Source: Eustoma russellianum (Eukaryota; Streptophyta; Magnoliopsida; Gentianales; Gentianaceae). Taken from it: a DNA stretch of 64,000 nucleotides. The notes under the pieces are model-generated. The model did not search any database and was not told the origin of the DNA. It worked only from the letters and a program-made list of their open reading frames with translations. A program made the translations under genes and the position numbers. Positions 56,084-64,000 of the stretch are shown here, piece after piece. Each line of letters begins with the position of its first letter. Within the stretch, counting starts at the first letter, position 1. The stretch covers positions 18,278,873 to 18,342,872 of the forward strand of contig AP025067.1 in NCBI GenBank assembly GCA_036186865.1, given 5' to 3'.

Positions 56084-57640
56084 TCCTCCTCTCCTTATAC
56101 AAAGTTTCGTCCTTGAAACTTTATGTACCTTATAGAAACAGATGAGGGTATTGCTCTCGTGTGCGCTGCTCCGGTTCCCAAGTCGCTTCTTATTCAGAAT
56201 GATTCTACCACTATACTTTTACGAATGGGATCGAGCGTTTCCGCAGTACTTGTTCCTTATGATCCACTATCCGAACTGGCTCCTTGACGTAGGTAGTGTC
56301 TTCTCGGATCTCCATGGGCTGCTCATCCAAGATGTGACTCGGGTTGCGTACGTATCGAAGCAGTTGCGATATATGGAAGACATCATGCAGCTGTGATAGG
56401 GATGGAGGCAGTGCCAAATGATACGCCACTTCTCCGATTCTCTCTAGCACTTCATACGGGCCGACAAATCTCGGGCTAAATTTTCCTTTAACACCGAATC
56501 GCATCATGCCCTTGGTCCGGGACACCTTCAGATAGATTTTTTCACCTTCTTGGAACTCAACCGGTTGCGTCCTAGTATCGGCCCAAATCTTACTTCTGTT
56601 CTGTGCGGCCTTTAGTCTTTCTCTGATAATCTTGACTTTTTCGACCATCTGCTCTACTAGATCCGGTCCTGATAGTGCCTCTCTCAAATCTCATTCCAGT
56701 ACAACGGTGATCGGCACTTTTGCCATACAACGCCTCGAAGGATGCCATGCCAATTGATTTATGGTAACTGTTATTATAGGAGAATTCGATCAACTTCACA
56801 GATTTGTCTCAGTTACCTTGAAATCTAAAGCACAGGGCCAAAGCATATCCTCGAGAGTCTGTATGGTCCGTTCTGACTGTCCATCGGTCTGAGGGTAGAA
56901 AGCTATCCTCATTTAGATCTCGGTGCCTAAAGCTTGTTTTAGAGCAGTCTAGAATCTTGACGTGAAATGGGGGTCTCGGTCGCTGACTCCGTGCAAACTC
57001 ACTACTTCATCCATAAACATAGTCGCCATCTTCTCTAACAATGCACGAATAGGCATGTGTAAAAGGTGAGCAAATTTTGTGAGACGATCAACCATCACCC
57101 ATATTGTATCATTTCTATTTCTCGTCCTCGGGAGGCTGGTAACAAAATCCCTGGTTACAGGGTAACACTTCCATTCGGGAACTTTAGTGGCTGTAATAGT
57201 CCTGCGGGCGACTGATGCTCAGCCTTGACCTGCTGACATACGAGTCATCGCTCTACATATTCTGCTATCTGTCATTTCATTCCATTTCACCAGTAGTTTC
57301 TCTTCAGGTCATGGTACATCTTATTTGCACCAGGGTGGATCGACAGTCGTGTGCTATGAGCTTCTTTTAACACTTCATTCTTGAGAGCATCATTATTAGG
57401 TACACAAAGTCTGCCTTGGAACCAGAGACTACCATCACCTCGGATTTTGAAATCGTCATTCTGCTTCTCCTTTAATCCGCTCTTGATCTTCATCAAAGCA
57501 TCATCACTTTTCTGAGCTTCCTTAATTCTATCAATCAATGAAGGGGTGACGATCAGAGTGGCGAGAACATTCGCAACAGAATCCATGATATCTAACCCAA
57601 ACTCTGCCATCTCTCTTTCAAGAGGGGATTGCCGGGCATG
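56084..57640 (-). pseudogene. Tekay-2 integrase with chromodomain remnant
   Basis: LSIHPGANKMYHDLKRNYW gives the start of the zinc finger. A degraded core follows (56830-57290, with deletions), then EFSYNNSYHKSIGMASFEAL, FVGPYEVLERIGEVAYHLAL, LHDVFHISQLLRYV and the chromodomain start YVKEPVRIVDHKEQVLRKRS (about 56230-56290). It closely resembles Tekay-1 but has many stops. Confidence 0.87.
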
Positions 57641-57957
57641 GCACGATTTTTGACTTAATGCATCCGCTACTTTGTTCGCCTTCCCGAGATGGTACTGGAT
57701 GGTGAGATCATAATCCTTAATTAGTTCAAGCCACCGCCGTTGCCTCATATTTAACTCTTTTTGGGTGAATAGGTACTTTAGACTTTCGTGGTCGTTATAG
57801 ATCTTGCACTTTTCGCCATACAAATAGTGGGTCTAGATTTTCAGCGCAAAAACAACCGTGGCTAATTCCTAGTCATGGACAAGCTAATTTTGCTTATAAG
57901 CCTTGAGCTGCCGTGAGGCATACGCGATTACTCGATCCTTCTGCATGAGTACGCATC
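57641..57957 (-). pseudogene. Tekay-2 RNase H, part after the intron
   Basis: MYGEKCKIYNDHESLKYLFT, QKELNMRQRRWLELIKDYDL and LGKANKVADALSQKS form one open frame with the integrase lead-in (57823 down to 57287). The upstream part (57830-57957) carries CVLMQKDRVIAYASRQLKAY-type residues with two stops. Confidence 0.85.
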
Positions 57958-58037
57958 CTACAGACAGGGGTTAAAACATATTTAATATATATATATATAT
58001 CTGCTTATTCATAAGGCAAAATTAATATAAATCTTAC
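57958..58037 (-). other. Candidate intron in Tekay-2 pol (RNase H), homologous to 24991-25060
   Basis: An 80-bp AT-rich segment that begins GTAAGATTTATATTA and ends CTGTCTGTAG on the minus strand. It lies at the same glycine codon as in Tekay-1, with recognisable similarity across it (GAATAAGCA, the ATGTT-rich part). An extra TA microsatellite (57988-58001) explains most of the 10-bp length difference. The flanking exon has lost one base in this copy. Confidence 0.82.
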
Positions 58038-59140
58038 CTAGCCTGTTTTAGAGGCATCTCTATATACAACAAATCCTTCACCTGGAATGGGTTGTGCCAA
58101 GACTGGGGAGGTGGTTAACCTCTTCTTGAGCTCCACAAAGCTTTGCTCATATTCAGGGGTCCACTCAAATTTAGTTTTCTTCTGCATTATCCTCATTAGT
58201 GGAACTGCTATTTGAGAAAATCTTTCGACAAACTTGCGATAATAACCTGCAACCCCAAGAGAACTTCTGACCTCGGTCACGTTAGTCGGTCTAGGCCATT
58301 CGGTTATTGCTTTGATCTTTTTAAGGTCAACTGAGATGCCATTTGCAGACACTATATGGCCCAGGATGGTCACACTACACAACCAGGATTCACACTTGCT
58401 AAATTTAGCACATAACTTTTTCTCGCGCAGTATGCTCAGTACTGCCCTCAAATGTTCAGCATGCGAATCTTCGTCTTATGAGTAAATCAAAATATCATCA
58501 ATGAATACCACTACAAACTTATCCAACTACTCCTGAAAGATTGTATTCATCAGGCCCATAAATGTAGCCGGTGCGTTTGTCAGCCTGAAGGGCATTACGA
58601 GGAACTCGTAATGTCCATAACGAGTCCGAAAGGTAGTCTTTTCCACGTCGTTTGCCTTTATCTTCAATTGATGGTGTCCTGAGCATAGATCAACCTTACT
58701 GAACACCCTAGCCCCTGCAATAGATTTAATTCAGATATTAATTATACCCGTATGGCTTCATAATAATATTTCAATAAGATTACGTACTCATAGCTGATCG
58801 AATAGGTCATCGATCCTCGGCATCGGGTATTTATTTTTTATCATAATCTTGTTAATTTCTCAGTAATCGATGCATAAACGCATACTTCCACCCTTCTTTT
58901 TGACAAAGAGTACGAGCATACCCCATAGAGACATGCTAGGGTGAATGAACTTCTTTTCAATCAACTCTTACAACTGTTGTCTCAACTCTTTCAGCTCAGC
59001 AGGTGCCATTCAGTATGGGGCCTTTGAGATGGGATCAGCCCCCAGAATAACATTTATTTTAAATTCTACCTCACGGTCGGGTGGCAAACCTAGAAGTTCA
59101 TCTAGAAATACATCAGGGAATTCTCTTACCACTAGAACTT
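58038..59140 (-). pseudogene. Tekay-2 reverse transcriptase remnant
   Basis: VVREFPDVFLDELLGLPPDR opens it (about 59080-59140), then LCIDY...INKI, the 73-bp intron-like insertion, FSKVDLCSGHHQLKIK, and VVVFIDDILIYS (about 58485-58520, first residues shifted). LSILREKKLCAKFSKCESWL, ITEWPRPTNVTEVRSSLGVA and QKKTKFEWTPEYEQSFVELK (to 58038, ending VVYRDASKTG) follow. Several stops. Confidence 0.87.
58715..58787 (-). other. Candidate intron in Tekay-2 reverse transcriptase, absent from Tekay-1
   Basis: On the minus strand 73 bp start GTACGTAATCTTATTG and end AATCTATTGCAG. They interrupt the conserved FDQLRGARVF region between the Arg codon (TGA here, CGA in Tekay-1) and the next Gly codon. Exact removal restores colinearity with Tekay-1, which has no insertion there (about 36105). 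Confidence 0.75.
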
Positions 59141-59628
59141 GCTCAAGTAAGGGTACTTCTTGTTCCGTGCTTAAAGCATATACAAGAAATCCATCACCTC
59201 CTTTCTTCAAAGCTCGACATGCCTGAGCGGTTGTCAGGTAATCATTTTTCGGAATCTTCTTCAATTTAGCATTTCCTTGATACGAAACTTCCGTGCGAGT
59301 AGGGTCCTTAATAATCACCCGCTTTCTGCGGCAGTCAATATGTGCATGATTTTTAGAAAACGAGTCCATTGCCAAGATGATATCAAAATCTCCTATAGGG
59401 ATTAGGATCAGATTGGCGTCGAACTGCTGTCCCTCCATCTCCATCGCCTAATTCTTGTATAAGTGATGTGACATAAGCATATGATCACTAGTCGCCTGCA
59501 CTCAATACGGGGTGTCTAAAAAGAAGGAATGCTATTCAGGTTCATAGTCAATCTCTTAGATACAAAGGAGTGGCTTGCGCCACTGTGAAATAGCACATTT
59601 GCAGGCACTTGGCATACTAATATCGCAC
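59141..59628 (-). pseudogene. Tekay-2 aspartic protease remnant
   Basis: The frame 59444-59010 has MEMEGQQFDANLILIPIGDF, DIILAMDSFSKNHAHIDCRR and VIIKDPTRTEVSYQGNAKLK. The D-S-G-A segment (about 59550-59600) is degraded: the catalytic part reads HSGASHSF-like after mutation. Homologous to 36530-36944. Confidence 0.82.
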
Positions 59629-59690
59629 CTGAAGCATTCATGTATTCAAATACAAGTATACAGAGGGTCAAGAATTAAACTAGAATGTCC
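59629..59690 (-). other. Remnant of the gag/protease intron in Tekay-2
   Basis: On the minus strand it ends GAATGCTTCAG directly before GTGCGATATTAGTATGCC, as in Tekay-1. The donor and the end of the gag exon are deleted: about 30 bp seen in Tekay-1 at 37015-37045 are missing. Confidence 0.65.
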
Positions 59691-60939
59691 AACTTTTGCA
59701 TCTGTCATTATGTTAACTCTGGCATTAGCTTGGGGCCGATTCCTTGGCTGCTGTGCTCTCTTCTTTGGTTCAGGAGAAGCTTTCTCAAGGTGGCCAGTCT
59801 TTCCATAATTAAAGCAACCTCCAATCTTCTACAAACAATCACCTCCATGCGGCTTCCGGCAAGTGGGACACAGGCGGATAGCAGGCTGCTGTGTCTGAGG
59901 TCTCTGTTGCTGCAACGGCGGCTGGTGTAGAGGCCGCTGCGGAAGATGCTATGTTTGCTGAGGTGCCCTGAACTGTCGCTATGGTCGAATCGTATTTTTC
60001 TTAGCTGTTTTAGTCCACGTTCTTGCTTACTCCACATCGGACCCCCTAGGTCTCTTTCCCCTGGCATCATCGCCTCTCCGGATGATGTCACGCTCAATCC
60101 GATAACATGCATCCAGAAGTTCTTCGAAATTTTTAGGGTTTGCATTTACGAGCCAGGTACGGATGCTGATTCAAACCCCTCTTGAACATAAGCATCTTTA
60201 ATTTTTCATGATTCATCGTCGATGGCACATACCTCCCTAAAGCAGTGTATTGATTAGCATAATCAGCAACTGTCATACCTGCTGCTTTCTTCAAAGACTC
60301 AAACTCGCTCATCTTTAGTTTCATCACGGAAAGAGGAATATAAAACTTGAAAAACTCCTCCAAGAATCGAGTCCACTGGATCGGTCGGGCATAGGCTGTA
60401 AATTTGTTTTCCACCACTGGTTGGCCTCTCCGATCAGAAAAGGCCGAATGACCTACGCCTTCAAATTGTCCGGTACTTGAATTAACTCAAAACAGTTTTC
60501 AATCTCGTCCAGCATTTTTCTACAGCATTTAGATCAGAGTTCCCTTCAAAGGTATGAACCCTTGCTCTCTTTGCTCTTTGAAATAAAACTAGGGTCCCAA
60601 CTATGGCTCCTGCTACTGTGGTGGAGGTGGAGGGGCTGCCTGATTTTGAGCCATAGCCTGCCCCGATTTGTGCCATAGTCTGGAAGAATGATTGAAAGGC
60701 CGTCATGTCTAGCATTTGAGAATAATATTGTCCCTCAGGTGGTTGGTATTGTCCCTGCGGTGGTGGCTGATACTATCCCTGTGGTGGAGGATGCGGTTGA
60801 AACTGCACATACTATGGCGGTGGCAGAGCTGGTCCACGTGGTGGAGGTGGGGCTGGCCTCTAAGGCTGCGGTGGAACAGATGCTTGTGATGCAGGCAAAG
60901 CGGCTGGGCCCTAGCAGATATCCCACGGGGACGAGGCAT
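59691..60939 (-). pseudogene. Tekay-2 gag remnant
   Basis: It starts at 60939 with MPRPRGISARAQP, then a proline/glutamine-rich part and MLDMTAFQSFFQTMAQ. The capsid core follows (EKCWTRLKTVLS, IQWTRFLEEFFKFYIPLSVM, then LKKAAGMTVADYANQYTALG), and a degraded zinc knuckle (CFNYGKTGHLEKAS-like, about 59780-59825). It parallels Tekay-1 gag and is broken by many frame changes. Confidence 0.83.
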
Positions 60940-61323
60940 CTGCATTTCATAATTCTTCAGATTATGCTTACATGATATAAATTAAACAATTAACAACAGT
61001 TTAAAGGGCCAAAGATGTTACAATTAAGTGTTTTAGCTACGCCTATCCTAAGGAAGACTCTGTGGTTGAGTTTAAGGATTATTTTAATTTATTTAAGAGA
61101 TTGCTTGCAAATTTTTAGTGGCGAGGGTTATTCACATCCATTACTTATCCGAAATCTTACTCGGGTGGCAATCCTAATTCCGTTCTAAGTTTCCTATACT
61201 AAGGCCAACGCTCTAGCCCTATGATCTTGTCTTATTTCTAAGATCATTACTTAGAGTTCTAATATCGTCAATTAGATTTCTACATTTCGCCATGGATTTG
61301 GAGCCTTGGCCTATGATACCACC
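60940..61323 (-). other. Tekay-2 leader with degraded primer binding site
   Basis: The site beside the LTR (complement of about 61308-61321) reads TGGTATCATAGGCC, the initiator-Met site with one changed base. The rest of the leader resembles that of Tekay-1 (GGTGGCAATCC, CTAAGATCATTACTTAG). No gene. Confidence 0.8.
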
Positions 61324-62386
61324 TATAGCGCCCCGTACCAAGGCCCGCCCACATATGGTCTGCCCGCCGTACTTCGCTACGGAAAGTACAAGATGTCGAT
61401 GCTATACATGTACCAATCCATGGGTACGTCATGGATTACAATATCAGACATCACAAGAGTGGTGATAACATGGCAGAATTAAGACTTAAACATTCAACAT
61501 CACATCATCATACATCATAGTGAGTCCAAAATACAGTCTCAAAAGGTAGTACAAACTGTTTTTTATACAAAACATCCTCAAGGAAAAGGGTCTAAGAAGC
61601 CGCGTCCACTCCTACGCTCATGGATACTCTTGTTGCGGCTCATCCTCGATGTACTCTACCTCGCACTCTCGGGGCTCTAGAAATATAGAGAATGAAAGAG
61701 TGAGTGATAAGTCATCACCCAGCATGTAGACCTGTTGGTCCACTGGGAAATATACCTGAACGATGAACAAGTACTTGCAGTGTCATCTACAATACTAAAC
61801 TTAAATCACATACCTAATGATCCCTGCACCTGCTGGCCATGCTTGGATTAACATAAAGATGTAAGATGTAGAGATAATCGTAACCATCCTCTCGGTGTCC
61901 CTCCCGAAATAGAAACCTATCTATTACTACGGTTCCAAACAATAATGCCATATGGCGCAATGCGGTATGATACAAAACAATACAATACAATACAATGAAT
62001 TAGACCAACCATGACTTTTTCTTTTCTCCGTATGAACCATAAGTCGAATACGAGCAATTCAGTCAATACCTGTATCCCGACAACCTGTGAGAGGAATTAT
62101 GCACGTGCCAATACAATATAATATCTTGGCAACCTACAAGAAGAATTACGCACGGGTCAATACAATACAATATCGAATCATTAGTAATACTAATGACAGT
62201 TTGTTCGATACAGGTTTTTAAAACTTCTTCATGTCCTCTTTTTAAAAACAATACGATCATGTGACAAGATGCATGTAATACAATAATGTAATGTTCCCGA
62301 GTTTAATATATCCATTAACTTTAATATTTCCTTCAATAGTGGGTCAATTTCTTGTTCTACCGAGTTGTTTTAATTTTATTTTTGAA

Positions 62387-62600
62387 GCTGAAAATTTCAG
62401 CATTGCCTAAGTATGATCGATATCCCCGACTTCACCCCCAAAACAGCCCCAAAGGACGCCCAACGTGCCCATAACTTTACGATACAGGTCTATTACTATT
62501 CTAGCATAATTTCAAGTTACTTCGGGTGGCCTAACTACTACACACGGGACTGTTTTGTTTAGTTAGTTCGTATAATGTTCTCGAAGCTGAAAATTTCAGC
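62387..62600. repeat. Two GCTGAAAATTTCAGC palindromes in the Tekay-2 LTR
   Basis: 62387-62401 and 62586-62600 are identical, each preceded by GAA, giving an 18-base direct repeat containing a 15-base palindrome. The core equals that of the Copia-1 LTR palindromes. Confidence 0.9.
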
Positions 62601-63547
62601 TTTACGCAAAAACGTCCGGTACCCCAAATCTTGTCCCAAAACATCCGCAAACTGTAAGGAACCTAACTATTTCATAACAATACGGGTTAATCATTGTTGT
62701 ATCCGAATTTGGGAGTTTTTCGGTTACTTTATTTGCCAAAAAGGACGGTTTGGATTTAGGTGACGTAACCGGTCGTTTTCTCATCTTATTTCCATTTCAA
62801 TCCACGGGGAACGTTTCCTGAGCCATTGTACCAGCCCCCATTTAATCCATATAATTTAAGAAGGCAAGGTTTACATTCTCCATTTACCAACACAAGTCAT
62901 GGAAGCAACTTTAGTCTTCAAGCCATGTTACCTTCCTCTTCATCCTAGTGGGGTTTTCATGCAAGTAAATGGCAAACTTTAGCCATCATATCAAGGAGAG
63001 TATGCATACTTGAAAGTTTCCAACCACGTTTTAAACACATCACTTGGACCACATAACCATACAAAACACTCCAATGTGCAATAGATCAATAAAGAGCCAA
63101 AACATCTTCATTTCATCATAAGGAAGCATATATATTGTTTAGATTTCCATCCACTTACGTACCCACAAAACAGTCCCTATGTCACACTTTCAATGACATT
63201 TTTATCAACAATTTACCTCCAATTTCATCCTAGTAGTGAGACAAATTGGGGACAACCAAATCCCCATTTTCGGCCTCAAGGTCGTGCCCCTCTTTCGCCC
63301 TACACATTTACTTTCCTTCCTTCATCATGCATCTCTCCATGATTTCTTACTTATCATCTTTCCAATTTTTACACACTTAATTACAAATGGTCAAAAGTTA
63401 AGAACCATCCCTCTCTAATTTTCTACTTAAAAACGAGGGGTCCAAAGTGGGGGGTCATGCATCATCATTTTTTTTATCTCTTTTCTTTCTACATTCAAGA
63501 CTTCTATTCCTTTTTAGTGCTCTCTTCATCATCATGATTTCCCATTT

Positions 63548-63627
63548 ACACTTAACATGCATGGTGATAGACATGGTATTAGACCTCACACTTAACATGC
63601 ATGGGGATAGACATGGTATTAGACCTT
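63548..63627. repeat. 40-bp tandem duplication
   Basis: ACACTTAACATGCATGG(T/G)G... through TATTAGACCT is repeated head to tail with two mismatches. It lies within the Tekay-2 right LTR. Confidence 0.9.
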
Positions 63628-64000
63628 AAAGATGCAACCTTTTACTAACAAATAATTGTCTAGGCTCCTAATATCACACGCAAGGCCAACATCATACTTA
63701 GTCATAGTTCACATATATTTCCTAGCAAATTAAATAGGAATACTTGTCTCACGTGCTTGATTCAAGGCTTTATCTTTAGTGTTACTTCTTAGAGAGCCTT
63801 GGTCCTGCTCCACTTGAGCTCGGAGCACCACCCTAAGGGGTGTAGAGGGTCACGCTTTTTGTGTAAGAGAAAAAGGGTGGTGAGACCTTGGAAGAGATAA
63901 ATTAAACTTAAGAATCAAACACTAGAATGTGGTTTCTTACCTCAAGGAGCTTCTAAGTCGATGCCCTAGCTTGGTTAGCTTGTCTTCCTTCCTTTTTAGC

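Larger units (their letters stand above)
47451..64000 (-). mobile_element. Tekay-2: decayed Tekay/Del-type chromovirus carrying Copia-3 and Copia-4; runs off the window
   Basis: The left LTR starts TGTATCGCCCC at 47451, is cut at 47588 by Copia-3 and resumes at 55392-56083. The internal region 56084-61323 has, on the minus strand, gag, protease, reverse transcriptase, RNase H and integrase. The right LTR starts at 61324 (TATAGCGCCCC) and continues past 64000. Proteins are homologous to Tekay-1 but full of stops. Three intron-like segments are present (57958-58037, 58715-58787, 59629-59690). The target duplication cannot be checked because the right end is outside the window. Confidence 0.88.
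61324..64000 (-). repeat. Tekay-2 right (5') LTR, truncated by the window end
   Basis: It starts TATAGCGCCCCGTACC. It has only about two copies of the 49-bp unit (about 62068-62175) that is expanded to eight in Tekay-1. Two GCTGAAAATTTCAGC palindromes are at 62387-62401 and 62586-62600, and a 40-bp tandem duplication at 63548-63627. The LTR end is not reached by 64000. No gene is supported inside it. Confidence 0.85.

Overview
The window is plant nuclear DNA, most likely from a eudicot, and almost all of it is nested LTR retrotransposons. There is no bacterial-style gene organisation and no rRNA, tRNA or CRISPR array that I can support. The plant assignment rests on SIRE/Maximus-type Ty1/Copia elements with repeated AAGGGGGAG polypurine tracts, Tekay/Del-type chromoviruses with a C-terminal chromodomain, initiator-Met-tRNA primer sites and a fragment of a plant-like CCDC22 gene. 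I cannot name the species.

Layout. (1) 1-1581: unassigned non-coding DNA. (2) 1582-12888: Copia-1, a plus-strand SIRE-like element with about 3-kb LTRs; all its domains are recognisable but frameshifted. (3) 12889-15536 and about 42960-45373: a diverged direct-repeat pair resembling Tekay LTRs in plus orientation. It brackets a decayed plus-strand Ty3/Gypsy gag-pol (15540-19640) of a different, CRM/Galadriel/Reina-like type. (4) 19703-42040: Tekay-1, a minus-strand chromovirus with 3.4-kb LTRs and a perfect CTGTT target duplication, inserted in the 3' part of the element in (3). (5) 25309-35669: Copia-2, a minus-strand SIRE-like element with a perfect GTTGG target duplication, inserted in the reverse transcriptase of Tekay-1. 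(6) 45374-47450: the only non-transposon-looking DNA, holding a CCDC22-like gene fragment with one in-frame stop. (7) 47451 to beyond the window end: Tekay-2, a decayed minus-strand chromovirus sitting in an intron of that gene. Its left LTR carries Copia-3 (47588-55391), which in turn carries Copia-4, an internally deleted relative (50908-52557, perfect TTTTC target duplication).

Insertion order follows from the nesting: the CRM-like/Tekay-LTR layer is oldest, then Copia-1 and Tekay-1, then Copia-2. Independently, Tekay-2 precedes Copia-3, which precedes Copia-4. Copia-2 and Tekay-1 have very similar LTR pairs and the longest open frames, so they look youngest.

The most unusual signals are: GT-AG intron-like insertions of 70-80 bp at identical coding positions in the pol genes of both Tekay elements, plus one present in only one of them; perfect 15-30-bp palindromes around CTGAAATTTCAG in the LTRs of unrelated element classes; an expanded 49-bp tandem repeat inside the Tekay-1 LTRs; a Copia-3 block whose flanks imply recombination between two insertions with loss of about 1.5 kb of host LTR; and a possible chimera of Tekay-type LTRs around a non-Tekay gag-pol.
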